Source: Ruegeria haliotis (GTDB taxonomy: Bacteria; Pseudomonadota; Alphaproteobacteria; Rhodobacterales; Rhodobacteraceae). Taken from it: DNA of 64,000 bases. A program made the position numbers and the translations under genes. The stretch is from assembly GCF_013377785.1 (NCBI RefSeq), contig NZ_JABXWT010000011.1, positions 1-64,000 on the forward strand. Direction: 5' to 3'. This document shows positions 52,101-60,475 of the stretch, piece by piece. Every line of letters starts with the position of its first letter. The stretch's first letter is position 1. The notes beneath the pieces are model-generated. The model was given only the letters and a program-made list of their open reading frames with translations. It did no database searches and was not told where the DNA came from.

Positions 52101-53105
52101 ATGGGACAAATCCAACTCAAACAAGTGACCAAAAGCTTTGGCGATGTACAAGTCATACCGCCCTTGGACCTGACCATTCAGGATGGAGAGTTCACCGTTT
52201 TCGTCGGCCCCTCGGGCTGTGGGAAATCAACGCTCCTGCGTCTGATTGCAGGACTTGAGGACATAACGACAGGTCATATCGAGATCGACGGTCAGGACGC
52301 AACAGATGTGGTGCCAGCCAAACGCGGCCTTGCCATGGTGTTCCAGTCTTACGCTCTGTACCCGCATATGTCAGTGCGCAAGAACATCGCCTTTCCGTTG
52401 CGGATGGCCAAACTGAATCAGGCCGAGATCACCAAGCGAGTCGAACGGGCCGCATCAGTCCTGAACCTAACCGACTATCTGGACCGTCGCCCGGGGCAGT
52501 TATCAGGGGGTCAGCGTCAGCGGGTCGCCATTGGTCGCGCCATTGTCCGTGATCCGGCAGCGTTCCTGTTTGATGAGCCTCTGTCAAACCTCGATGCCGC
52601 GCTGCGCGTTGGTATGCGCCTTGAGATCAGCGAGTTACATAAACGCTTAGAGACAACGATGGTCTATGTGACCCACGATCAGGTCGAAGCCATGACCATG
52701 GCCGACAAGATCGTTGTGTTACAAGCGGGCGTGATTGAGCAGGTCGGCACCCCGCTAGAGCTCTATCACACCCCGCGCAACACATTTGTTGCGGGCTTCA
52801 TCGGCTCGCCCAAGATGAACCTGATGACCGGAGATGAGGCAGCAAAACACGACGCCCATACCATTGGTGTCCGTCCCGAGCATATAGATGTCGTCGAAAG
52901 TGGCGGTCAATGGCAGGGGACAGTGGGCGTGGCCGAGCACCTCGGCTCAGACACCTTCTTTCACATCCACAATACCGGGTTGGCCGAGACGATGACCGTG
53001 CGTGCCATCGGTGATGTGAACCTGAAACATGGCGATACAATCCATTTGGCCCCAAGGGTTGACGAAATTCATCGCTTTGATGCTGACGGGTTGCGGATCG
53101 CGTGA
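52101..53105 (+). CDS. smoK: Sorbitol/mannitol ABC transporter ATP-binding protein
   Basis: A 334-residue MalK/UgpC-type ATPase. The Walker [17 protein letters not shown], the Q-loop [14 protein letters not shown], the signature [15 protein letters not shown] and the Walker [13 protein letters not shown] are all present, as is the H-loop in [12 protein letters not shown]. The C-terminal regulatory OB-fold domain (about residues 240-334, including GVRPEHIDV) is complete. It energises the SmoEFG importer. Its stop codon overlaps the start of the dehydrogenase gene. Confidence 0.93.
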   Translation: MGQIQLKQVTKSFGDVQVIPPLDLTIQDGEFTVFVGPSGCGKSTLLRLIAGLEDITTGHIEIDGQDATDVVPAKRGLAMVFQSYALYPHMSVRKNIAFPLRMAKLNQAEITKRVERAASVLNLTDYLDRRPGQLSGGQRQRVAIGRAIVRDPAAFLFDEPLSNLDAALRVGMRLEISELHKRLETTMVYVTHDQVEAMTMADKIVVLQAGVIEQVGTPLELYHTPRNTFVAGFIGSPKMNLMTGDEAAKHDAHTIGVRPEHIDVVESGGQWQGTVGVAEHLGSDTFFHIHNTGLAETMTVRAIGDVNLKHGDTIHLAPRVDEIHRFDADGLRIA

Positions 53106-53875
53106 TGCGGCTGGCTGGAAAATCAGCGCTAATCACCGGTGCGGCACGCGGTATCGGGCTGGCATTTGCCAAAGCCTATGTTGCCGAAGGCGCGCGGGTC
53201 GCGATTGCCGATATTGATCTGGATCGTGCCAAGACGGCCGCTGCAGACATTGGTCAAGCGGCGGTTGCGGTGCAGATGGATGTGACCAATCAGGCCAGCA
53301 TTGATGCGGGCGTCGCGGCCACCATCGATGCGTTTGGTCGGATCGATATCCTGATCAACAACGCCGCGCTTTTTACCGCTGCGCCGGTAGATGAGATCAC
53401 GCGCGCAGATTACGCTCGCACCTTTGACGTCAACGTCAGCGGCACACTTTTTACCCTGCAGGCCGTCGCCAGACATATGACCGAACGCGGCATCAACGGA
53501 CGTATCATCAACATGGCCAGTCAAGCTGGGCGACGCGGCGAAAGCCTCGTGGCGGTTTATTGCGCCAGCAAAGCGGCCGTCATCTCGTTGACGCAATCGA
53601 CCGGGCTGAACCTGATCCAACACGGCATCAACGTGAACGCCATCGCGCCCGGCGTTGTGGATGGCGAACACTGGGATGACGTCGATGCGTTCTTTGCCAA
53701 ATACGAAGGCAAAGCCCCGGGTCAAAAGAAAAAGGAGGTAGCTGACGCAGTGCCTTTCGGGCGGATGGGTCAGGCCGAGGATCTTACCGGAATGGCGGTG
53801 TTTCTTGCCAGCGATGATGCCTCCTACGTTGTGGCCCAGACCTACAACGTCGACGGTGGGAACTGGATGAGCTGA
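53105..53875 (+). CDS. smoS: Sorbitol dehydrogenase (SDR)
   Basis: A 256-residue short-chain dehydrogenase like Rhodobacter SmoS. The cofactor loop ITGAARGIGLAFAKAY, the NNAA segment ILINNAALFTA and the catalytic YCASKAAV are present, with Ser of NMASQAGRRGES before it. The C-terminal loop PGVVDGEHWDDVDAFFAKYEGKAPGQKKKEV is typical of sorbitol dehydrogenases. It oxidises D-sorbitol to D-fructose with NAD+ (galactitol is another substrate in the Rhodobacter enzyme). The ATG at 53105 shares a base with the smoK stop codon (TGATG); a GTG three bases upstream is also possible. mtlK begins at its stop codon in the same way. Confidence 0.92.
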   Translation: MRLAGKSALITGAARGIGLAFAKAYVAEGARVAIADIDLDRAKTAAADIGQAAVAVQMDVTNQASIDAGVAATIDAFGRIDILINNAALFTAAPVDEITRADYARTFDVNVSGTLFTLQAVARHMTERGINGRIINMASQAGRRGESLVAVYCASKAAVISLTQSTGLNLIQHGINVNAIAPGVVDGEHWDDVDAFFAKYEGKAPGQKKKEVADAVPFGRMGQAEDLTGMAVFLASDDASYVVAQTYNVDGGNWMS

Positions 53876-55365
53876 TGATGTATCAAACAGATGGTACGCC
53901 CGCCGTGAGGCTCTCTGATGCGACGCTGGGCGACCTGCCAGAGGGCGTCTCAACCCTAGTCTACGACCGCAAAAAACTCAGCCCGGGCATCGTCCATATC
54001 GGTTTGGGAAACTTCCACCGCGCGCATCAGGCATGGTATTTGCACCGTCTTATGCAGCAAGGTCTGGCCTTTGACTGGGCCATCATCGGCGCTGGAGTAC
54101 GCCCCAGCGATGCAGCAATGCGCAAGCGCCTATTGCAGCAGGATTGCCTGACAACGCTGGTCGAGCTGGACCCTGACAGCGCCTCGGTCGAGGTCATCGG
54201 GTCGATGATTGATTTTGTTGAAGTCCACCCTGAAAACGCACCCCTGATCGCCGTGATGTCTAACCCACGCATCCGCATCGTGTCTTTGACCGTCACCGAA
54301 GGCGGTTATTATCAATCCGAAGCGGGTGGGCTTGACGTCGATCACCCTGACATCGCCCATGATATTGCCAATCCTGAGCGGCCCGTCACCGCGTTTGGTG
54401 CGATGATCGCGGCCTATCGCGCAAGGCGAGAGGCCGGATACCCGCCCTTTACCGGCCAAAGCTGCGATAATCTTCAGAATAATGGTGACGTTTTGCGGCG
54501 CACGGTCGTTGATCTGGCACGCTTGACGGACCCGGACCTTGCCCAATGGATCGACCAAGCCGCCCGATTTCCCAATGCAATGGTCGACTGCATTGTTCCC
54601 GCCACCGGTGATGCCGAGCTGTCCTCTGTTCGGGAATTGGGAATTCTGGACGCGGCACCTGTCACCCATGAAAACTATCGCGAATGGGTCATTGAAGATC
54701 AGTTTGGCGCGGGTCGCCCCCCGTGGGAGCGGGCAGGGGCCACAATAACTGACGATGTGCACGCTCATGAAAGCATGAAGATCCGCATTCTGAATGCGGG
54801 GCATCAAGTATTGGCCAACGCGGGTGAAATGCGGGGCATCAAAACGATCACCGATTGCATGGCTGATCCTCTGATGCGCGCGTTCTTCCACAAGGTCCAG
54901 ACCAGGGAAATATTGCCCTATGTGGAAGCCGTGGATGGGACCACCCCGCAGGATTACCTTGCCTTGGTCGAAAAGAGATTTGCGAACCCCAAGATCCGCG
55001 ACACCACGCGGCGAGTGGCCTTTGATGGCTCATCCCGGCATCCTGGTTTTGTTTTGCCGATATTGAGGGATGCGCTTGCCTCCGGAGGTCCCGTTGAAGG
55101 ACTGGCCCTGGTCGAGGCGCTGTGGGCCCGCATGTGCGCAGGTGTTCGCGAAGACGGTACGGTTATTGATCCAAATGACCCGCATTGGGATCAGCTGAAT
55201 AAGGCTGCCATACGCGCGAAATCGCGTCCCTCTGCCTGGTTGGAAATGCACCAGATTTACGGCAATCTGTCAGATCATACGCGTTTTCCCGACGCGTTTT
55301 CGCGCTGGTTGAACCTGATCTGGAGCGATGGCACCCATGCTGCCCTGAAAGCATATTCCGCCTAA
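53875..55365 (+). CDS. mtlK: Mannitol 2-dehydrogenase
   Basis: A 496-residue long-chain polyol dehydrogenase (MtlK/UxaB family). The N-terminal cofactor segment IVHIGLGNFHRAHQAWYLH and the catalytic motif region KIRILNAGHQVLANAGEMRG with the conserved Lys and His/Asn residues are visible. It oxidises D-mannitol to D-fructose with NAD+. The ATG at 53875 overlaps the smoS stop codon by one base, so translation is coupled. Together with SmoS it converts the imported polyols to fructose, and the next gene may phosphorylate it. Confidence 0.93.
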   Translation: MMYQTDGTPAVRLSDATLGDLPEGVSTLVYDRKKLSPGIVHIGLGNFHRAHQAWYLHRLMQQGLAFDWAIIGAGVRPSDAAMRKRLLQQDCLTTLVELDPDSASVEVIGSMIDFVEVHPENAPLIAVMSNPRIRIVSLTVTEGGYYQSEAGGLDVDHPDIAHDIANPERPVTAFGAMIAAYRARREAGYPPFTGQSCDNLQNNGDVLRRTVVDLARLTDPDLAQWIDQAARFPNAMVDCIVPATGDAELSSVRELGILDAAPVTHENYREWVIEDQFGAGRPPWERAGATITDDVHAHESMKIRILNAGHQVLANAGEMRGIKTITDCMADPLMRAFFHKVQTREILPYVEAVDGTTPQDYLALVEKRFANPKIRDTTRRVAFDGSSRHPGFVLPILRDALASGGPVEGLALVEALWARMCAGVREDGTVIDPNDPHWDQLNKAAIRAKSRPSAWLEMHQIYGNLSDHTRFPDAFSRWLNLIWSDGTHAALKAYSA

Positions 55366-55413
55366 ACGAAAAATACCCTTGGATCAGGTCACATACACTA
55401 TGCTGGACATCAC

Positions 55414-56061
55414 ATGACCCATCCGCAAAACACGGTTGTTCTGGAAGAGCTTGCCGCCGAAATTGCCGCGCGCGCAACGACATCACGTATCATCGTTGCC
55501 ATAGCAGGCGCGCCCGGTAGCGGCAAATCCACCTCGGCAGAGTTGTTGCAAACCGATCTTCAGAAAGTTCACAATCAAGAAGTACAAATTGTCCCAATGG
55601 ATGGGTTCCATTTTGACGATGCTATACTGGCCCAGTTGGGCCGTGGCCAAAGAAAAGGGGCACCCGATACATTTGATGTAGAGGGATTTGAAGTAACTTT
55701 GAACCGATTGGCAACGACCTATCTAACTGCAGACGTGGCAGTTCCGGTCTTTGACAGAACGATGGAACTATCCCGAGCCAGTGCCCGCCTCATCGATCGC
55801 AACACTCGAATCCTTCTGGCAGAAGGGAACTACCTTCTGCTAAACGACGCGCCATGGCGACGGCTTCACCAGTGTTTCGAACTGACTGCGATGATTGCTT
55901 GTGATGAGCCTACCCTAAGCGAACGGTTGCAGAAACGGTGGACCGACCTCGGGTTTAGCCAGCCGGACGCAATCAGAAAAGTTGAAGGCAATGATCTCCT
56001 CAATGCGCGGCGGGTCACCGATAACAGCGTTCAGGCTGAGTTCATCCTCGTGACAGCGTAG
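55414..56061 (+). CDS. P-loop kinase of the uridine kinase/phosphoribulokinase type
   Basis: A 215-residue kinase. The Walker A loop is VAIAGAPGSGKSTSAELL near residue 30, followed by VPMDGFHFDDAIL (catalytic Asp region) and RGQRKGAPDTFDVEGFEVTL. The LLAEGNYLLLNDAPWRRL segment is typical of the YggC/FrcK-like branch of the uridine kinase/pantothenate kinase family. Proteins of this branch often lie next to sugar-transport genes. Here it closes the polyol operon 48 bases after mtlK, so fructose or a related sugar is a plausible substrate. This is inference from context; no fructokinase-specific motif (PfkB or ROK) is present. Confidence 0.75.
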   Translation: MTHPQNTVVLEELAAEIAARATTSRIIVAIAGAPGSGKSTSAELLQTDLQKVHNQEVQIVPMDGFHFDDAILAQLGRGQRKGAPDTFDVEGFEVTLNRLATTYLTADVAVPVFDRTMELSRASARLIDRNTRILLAEGNYLLLNDAPWRRLHQCFELTAMIACDEPTLSERLQKRWTDLGFSQPDAIRKVEGNDLLNARRVTDNSVQAEFILVTA

Positions 56062-56077
56062 GTAGTGCTACGGTTTT
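56057..56077 (+). terminator. Weak terminator after the polyol operon
   Basis: CGTAG-GTAGTG-CTACG forms a five-base-pair stem that includes the stop codon of the kinase gene, followed by GTTTT. The stem is short, so termination is uncertain. Confidence 0.4.
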
Positions 56078-56188
56078 GCATCAGGACATCCACAACAAAC
56101 TATTCTGACCTTGCCACAGCCAATTGTGGGAACCATTACCCCTGTAAATCTAAGCCCAAAGTTTGTGACGCAACCTCATTACATTCGA

Positions 56189-56202
56189 CGATCAGCTGAT
56201 CG
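56189..56202. promoter_or_regulatory. Perfect palindrome CGATCAGCTGATCG
   Basis: A 14-base perfect palindrome in the 250-base gap between the polyol kinase gene and the next rightward genes. It could bind a dimeric regulator of the downstream Roadblock/two-component group. The surrounding DNA is AT-rich (AAATTTTTAAG at about 56224), as in a promoter region. Function is inferred from structure only. Confidence 0.4.
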
Positions 56203-56312
56203 CGGTCATTATGCCATAACCTTACAAATTTTTAAGTTTCCTGAAAGGTTGGTTAAAACTCCCGACAATCTACCACCGGCTTGATTGGTTAGTCGCAAGT
56301 CGGGGTCTTAAG

Positions 56313-56675
56313 TTGAGTTTAGTTTTATCCGTATTGGCCAGCGTCATTTTCGAAATCGGACATCTGTGGCCCGCGTTCCTCTTAAGTCCCGAAAGTGCAT
56401 TGGCTATCTCGGCTCAACATGCCCAATATTTGACCCTCGCCACTGTTACTGCACTGAAGTTTGCAGGCAGGGCCCGCAAGCGCTCTCAAGACTTAAACAC
56501 ACCGTTTTCAAAGGTGGCGCCAGACCTGGGGCGCCGCGCTGCCCAGAAAACGAGAATTCTCCCTGGCTTGGACGATGGACTGGTTGAGCAGCTCTTCCTT
56601 CGTGCTCAAGCGATCCGAACTGGCAAGCCCCCGGTTCGACACTCCCCTGCATCAGTCACAGCAAGAATTGGATAG
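56313..56675 (+). CDS. Hypothetical small protein, weak gene candidate
   Basis: An open frame of 120 codons with a TTG start. The first 35 residues are fairly hydrophobic (LVLSVLASVIFEIGHLWPAFLL), and the rest is basic and polar. I recognise no family. It ends three bases before another frame leading into the Roadblock gene, which would fit an operon, but there is no convincing Shine-Dalgarno. The stretch may instead be a leader of the next gene. Confidence 0.3.
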   Translation: MSLVLSVLASVIFEIGHLWPAFLLSPESALAISAQHAQYLTLATVTALKFAGRARKRSQDLNTPFSKVAPDLGRRAAQKTRILPGLDDGLVEQLFLRAQAIRTGKPPVRHSPASVTARIG

Positions 56676-56852
56676 CAAATGTCAAAGTCCAAGGGCGACG
56701 TTGCTTCTGTGATTGCCAGGTTCAGCGAAAGAGTTGGCCTGGTTCAAAGACACACCATCACCATTCCACCCGCAAACGACCTGACCCGTCCGGTCACTCA
56801 AACATCAGATTTGGGTCAGGTGAATAATTCCAAGGCAGAAAAGGAGCCAAAC

Positions 56853-57206
56853 ATGTCGTTAGACATTTCGAAACTAGGTGAAATCAAAGGCCTCTTGGGG
56901 GCGTGCCTCGTCGACAGTGATACGGGGCTTGTGCTTGGCACAGAGGGCGGCTCCAAGTTTGATCTCGAAACCGCAGGCGCGGCAAATGTTGAAGTCGTCC
57001 GCGCAAAACTGCAGGCTATCGAAACCTTGAAACTCAACGATTCCATCGAAGACATTCTGATCACACTAGGCAAGCAGTTTCACCTTATCCGACCCCTCGA
57101 GAAATCCCCTAATATCTTTGTGTATGTCGTATTGGACAAAAAAGCCGCCAACCTGGGCCTGGCGCGGCTTCAGGTTAAAGCGGTCGAAGAAACGCTGAGT
57201 CTTTAG
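56853..57206 (+). CDS. Roadblock/LC7-domain protein
   Basis: A 117-residue protein with one Roadblock/LC7 fold: a helix (ISKLGEIKGLLGACLVD), a beta hairpin (GLVLGTEGGSKFDL), a long helix, then a sheet (SIEDILITLGKQFHLIRPL, NIFVYVVLDKKAANLGLARLQV). Bacterial Roadblock proteins usually act as partners of small Ras-like GTPases such as MglA, or in signalling complexes. No GTPase gene is present here; instead a two-component system follows 113 bases downstream. The ATG at 56853 has a strong AGGAG eight bases upstream, so I prefer it to the in-frame ATG at 56679, whose extra 58 residues look unstructured. The role is unknown. Confidence 0.7.
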   Translation: MSLDISKLGEIKGLLGACLVDSDTGLVLGTEGGSKFDLETAGAANVEVVRAKLQAIETLKLNDSIEDILITLGKQFHLIRPLEKSPNIFVYVVLDKKAANLGLARLQVKAVEETLSL

Positions 57207-57319
57207 TCTGCAGCCTTTTGCCAAATGGACTCAGCCACCTCGATGTGACTGGGTCTATTACATGGCAATTTCAGGTACTCTGCCCAAAGCAGACGATGGC
57301 TATTATGGAGGGGCGTAGA

Positions 57320-57997
57320 ATGAAAATACTGGTCGCGGAAGACGACAAAAAGACTGCTGAGTTCGTCAATTCTGGCCTGCAAGCCAATGGCTTCAGTGTA
57401 GAGTGGTATGAAGACGGTCGAGATGCCTTGTCCTATTGCCTCTATAATGAGTGTGATGCGATCATCCTTGACCGGATGCTACCAGGAATGGACGGTCTTT
57501 CCGTTTTGAAGGCTCTGCGGGCGGCCAGAAGGCAAACGCCGGTTTTGTTTCTCACATCGATCGGAGATGTCCAGGACAGAGTTGAGGGGCTGACTGAAGG
57601 CGCAGACGACTATCTTGTTAAACCTTTTCACTTTTCGGAGCTCCTGGCGCGCTTGTATAGCATTATCAAGCGGCACTCTGCTGGTGTCGCAACGACCGAG
57701 CTTCACGTCCACGACCTGTCAATGAACCTGCTCAGCAGGGTCGTCAAACGACAAAATGAAACAATAGATCTGTTGCCACGCGAATTTGCGCTTTTGGAAG
57801 TTCTGATGCGGAACTCGGGGCGGATCGTGACGCGCACCATGCTTCTGGAACAAGTCTGGGATTACAACTTCGACCCGCATTCAACGGTGATTGAGACTTA
57901 TATCAGCCGGCTGAGGACAAAGATCGATAAACCCTTTGATACGCCACTTCTGCATACATCCCGCAATGTTGGATACAGCGTCCATGGACCGCGCTAG
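57320..57997 (+). CDS. OmpR-family response regulator
   Basis: A 225-residue response regulator. The receiver domain has the acidic pair VAEDDKK, the phosphorylation site AIILDRMLPGMDG, the conserved Ser/Thr in LFLTSIGD and Lys in DDYLVKPFHFSELLARL. A winged-helix OmpR domain follows (LLPREFALLEVLMRNSGRIVTRTMLLEQVWDYNFDPHSTVIETYISRLRTKID). The type resembles CusR/PcoR/QseB regulators. The ATG at 57320 has GGAGGGG seven or so bases upstream. It overlaps the histidine kinase gene by 14 bases, so the two are a cognate pair. Confidence 0.93.
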   Translation: MKILVAEDDKKTAEFVNSGLQANGFSVEWYEDGRDALSYCLYNECDAIILDRMLPGMDGLSVLKALRAARRQTPVLFLTSIGDVQDRVEGLTEGADDYLVKPFHFSELLARLYSIIKRHSAGVATTELHVHDLSMNLLSRVVKRQNETIDLLPREFALLEVLMRNSGRIVTRTMLLEQVWDYNFDPHSTVIETYISRLRTKIDKPFDTPLLHTSRNVGYSVHGPR

Positions 57998-59342
57998 TAT
58001 TTTTTCCGGCGCTCCGTTCCGGACTGCATGCTATGCCGCGATGGTGGTTTGGGTCATAACGGCGGTATTTGGATATGCGGCCTATCTGGCGTTGCAAGAC
58101 AGGCTCCGCTTTAACCTCGAACAACAGATACTCGAAGAAGAACTTCTGCTCCATGAGATACTGCTTGATGGCGGCGCGGACGCCGTTCAGCGGGCCGTCG
58201 AGCACTTGAACAGCCCAAACCGGACAGGGCTCCATATGATAGCACTGTTTAACAATCACAACTCTGCACTTGCTGGATCTGTCGCAAAAATACCCGACGC
58301 AAACGGCTGGCACGAGGTGGACCCGGACTTTGTGGAAGTTGGCGGATCGGCTCCTGTCTACTTGCTTCATGCGACCGACTATCTCGGCTATCGCACGGTT
58401 GTTGCGCGCAGTATGACATCACTCAACCAGGCCCTCACAACGCTTTGGGAAGGATTGTTGTTTTTGACCCTTGCGACGACGTCCACTGTTTTAGGCCTGG
58501 GTTATTATGTCAGTTCTCAAAGTTACAGAAAACTCAAACGGATCGAGCGCACCCTTGACCTGGTGTCACAAGGGGATACCGACATTCGCCTTCCCGTTTC
58601 AAAAATGAACGACCAGATTGATCGGGTTTCAGGGCTGATGAACCGCCACCTTGACCGACTGTCGAGCCTGCTCATCAGCACTCAAACGACGGCGGTTACA
58701 ATTGCCCATGACTTGAAAACACCGCTTTCCCATGGATTTCTGGCCTTGCAGCAGGTTTACAGTGAGGTTGAGTACGGGGGCGACCCTCGACCAAGGCTTT
58801 ATGAATTGGAAACAGAGCTGAAACGGCTCAGCTCTGTTTTCGATACTATCCTGAGGATTTCCCGGATTGAAGCTGGTGGGCCCAACAGCCAATTTACACC
58901 CGTTAATCTGAGCGCCTTGGTGGAAGACGTTGTAGAGACCTTCTCGCCGATCGCGTCTGACGAGGAAAAAGTCATAACCGCTGACTACAATGCAGACACT
59001 GTATTGATCCGCGGCGACGAACATATGCTGAAGCAGATGCTCGTCAATCTTGTGAACAACTCGCTCCGTTACTGCCCTTCCGGATCCTGGACAAGGATTT
59101 CTCTAACAGCGACTTCAGAGAGCGTTGAGTTGGTTGTTGAGGATAATGGCCCCGGGGTGCCAAAGGCACAAATCGGCAAGATATTTGACGCCTTTTACAG
59201 GGCAGCTGCAACCAGCAACGACAATGGGAACGGGCTGGGGCTGGCGCTTGTGAAGGCCGTAGCCGTACGGCACGGGGCAATGGTGTCTGCAGAGGACAAC
59301 GACCCGGGTTTGAGAATTCGGTGCAGCTTTAGGAACACATAG
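57984..59342 (+). CDS. Membrane histidine kinase
   Basis: A 452-residue sensor kinase. Two membrane segments (about residues 14-36 and 155-178) flank a periplasmic sensor of some 120 residues. A HAMP region (RIERTLDLVSQGDTDIRLPVS), the phosphoacceptor segment TVAHDLKTPLSHGF (read as IAHDLKTPLS) and a full ATPase domain follow, with the N box (LVNNSLRYCPSG), G1 (VEDNGPGVP) and G2 (GNGLGLALVKAVA). The ATG at 57984 lies inside the end of the regulator gene; an earlier in-frame start at 57936 is less likely. The sensed signal is unknown. Downstream lies a small secreted protein gene that may be its target. Confidence 0.92.
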   Translation: MDRASIFSGAPFRTACYAAMVVWVITAVFGYAAYLALQDRLRFNLEQQILEEELLLHEILLDGGADAVQRAVEHLNSPNRTGLHMIALFNNHNSALAGSVAKIPDANGWHEVDPDFVEVGGSAPVYLLHATDYLGYRTVVARSMTSLNQALTTLWEGLLFLTLATTSTVLGLGYYVSSQSYRKLKRIERTLDLVSQGDTDIRLPVSKMNDQIDRVSGLMNRHLDRLSSLLISTQTTAVTIAHDLKTPLSHGFLALQQVYSEVEYGGDPRPRLYELETELKRLSSVFDTILRISRIEAGGPNSQFTPVNLSALVEDVVETFSPIASDEEKVITADYNADTVLIRGDEHMLKQMLVNLVNNSLRYCPSGSWTRISLTATSESVELVVEDNGPGVPKAQIGKIFDAFYRAAATSNDNGNGLGLALVKAVAVRHGAMVSAEDNDPGLRIRCSFRNT

Positions 59343-59384
59343 GCGACCTCGCGGGGCCCCGTGAAATCGCTCCACCAAGACATA

Positions 59385-59403
59385 TTGATCCTTTCTGGAT
59401 CAA
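59385..59403. promoter_or_regulatory. Perfect dyad TTGATCC-N5-GGATCAA
   Basis: Seven-base perfect arms around TTTCT, 55 bases before the small secreted protein gene. It may be an operator or a weak hairpin after the kinase gene; a GC-rich palindrome CGGGGCCCCG (59352-59361) precedes it. No T run follows, so a terminator is unlikely. Confidence 0.35.
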
Positions 59404-59457
59404 CCACGTGACCGAATTGGTCGATACTTTGTTCAATTGAGGAAATGAGGAAGCCTA

Positions 59458-59784
59458 ATGCTAAGAAATGTGATTGTTGTATTGTTCACGGTGGCAGCAT
59501 CTTCAGCTTTTGCTGGCGAAAAAGAGTTTAGGTGCACGTCTGACGTGTCCGAGGACGAAATACAGATTTTTCAGGGCGATGACCCCACTAATGCGCGCTT
59601 GATTTATCAAGATACAGAGGGCACGGCATCGGTCGCACACGGCCTTGATGGAGTGACGTTCATTCACATTAAACCCGATGAAGTCTGGACGCTGGTGCTT
59701 CATTTTCCAACTATGACTTACGAGCTTTCGACACACGGGGCGACAACGCTGGAAGATCATGGTCATTGTACAACGGACGGGTAA
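59458..59784 (+). CDS. Small secreted protein of unknown function
   Basis: A 108-residue protein with a clear signal peptide (MLRNVIVVLFTVAASSAFAG). The mature part is about 89 residues with two cysteines, one near each end (FRCTSD and GHCTTDG), which may form a disulfide bond. The middle is rich in beta-forming segments (LIYQDTEGTASVAHGLDGVTFIHI, WTLVLHFPTMTYELSTHG). I recognise no family. It starts 115 bases after the kinase gene, with GAGGAAATGAGGAAG just upstream giving a Shine-Dalgarno. It may be an output of the adjacent two-component system, but no direct evidence exists. Confidence 0.7.
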   Translation: MLRNVIVVLFTVAASSAFAGEKEFRCTSDVSEDEIQIFQGDDPTNARLIYQDTEGTASVAHGLDGVTFIHIKPDEVWTLVLHFPTMTYELSTHGATTLEDHGHCTTDG

Positions 59785-59890
59785 CATCGGCGTTTGCAGC
59801 AACCTGTGCACTGAAAAGTGAAAACCTTTCGAATTTTTAAACTTGGTGAAAACGCAGTGAAATAATTTCCAGCCAGATTGCACCCATTAG

Positions 59891-60046
59891 TTCGGCTCAT
59901 ACCGAAACACTCATCTAAGGAAGTATCTGCACCCCCCTCCAATAGGGTGTAAACCGGCACTGTGAAAACACGGGCCACTCACTCGTAAGCAAGCCTTCCT
60001 TAGCCAGCGTAGTGCTCCCCTCTAACCCCTCGGAGGGGGGCACTAC
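59891..60046. ncRNA. Candidate structured RNA or leader element
   Basis: Several stems can be drawn. TTCGG/CCGAA lies at 59891-59906. CTAAGGAAG (59915-59923) pairs perfectly with CTTCCTTAG (59995-60003) and encloses a CACCC/GGGTG hairpin (59930-59949) with CCCTCC in the loop. A final 14-base stem joins 60009-60022 to 60033-60046 with one mismatch. The order of nested stems followed by a strong hairpin resembles a small RNA or a riboswitch-like leader. It does not match any riboswitch consensus that I remember; the cobalamin type was considered. Strand is unknown because no T run follows the last hairpin on either side. Confidence 0.4.
60009..60046. terminator. Strong GC-rich hairpin
   Basis: GTAGTGCTCCCCTC and GAGGGGGGCACTAC form a 14-base stem with one mismatch around a ten-base loop. 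It lies between the rightward small-protein gene and the leftward dpp operon. It probably acts as a transcription barrier, although neither side has a run of T. Confidence 0.6.
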
Positions 60047-60475
60047 CAGATGGCCGCAATGCCTGTGACAGCAATGCCGCACAGATCAATGCCTGTCAGA
60101 AGGAGAAGATGCCCCCCTTTGACGGAGGATGGCGCCAAGATGGTGGCGGATCAGAAACACAAAGAGGGTCGCAAAATCCTAGTGCGCGATTTGGCATGCT
60201 ATGTCCGGTGGCATAACACTGGCGGTGATGACACGCGCCACACATGGCCATGCGGGTTAGGCCCTGACAGCGAATAACAGGACAGTATCCGTCTACCTGT
60301 CGCTAATCGGTTCCGTTCTGGCACGGCTTGGGACGGGCATCACGCCCGACTGGGCGCAGTCGCTTTATTCCCTGTCGGCTGGTTTGTAGCGCGCGGCGTT
60401 TTCGTTGGCCTATGGCCTACTTCTTATGCATCCGCATCGCTGAGATACAGGCCAGAAAACCTGACGATGCTCGCC
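60047..60475. other. Gene-free region before the dpp operon end
   Basis: About 430 bases with short open frames only. The frame at 60050-60277 encodes 75 residues with no recognisable family and no Shine-Dalgarno, so I do not call it. The stretch may contain decayed coding sequence. Confidence 0.5.

Noticed and set aside
59891..60003. Possible cobalamin riboswitch
   Set aside because: The conserved B12-box elements and the GCCACTG/GGAAGG arrangement expected for that class are not in the right order, and no cobalamin gene follows.
60050..60277. Open frame of 75 codons before the dpp operon
   Set aside because: No recognisable domain or ribosome-binding site; likely chance frame in GC-rich DNA.
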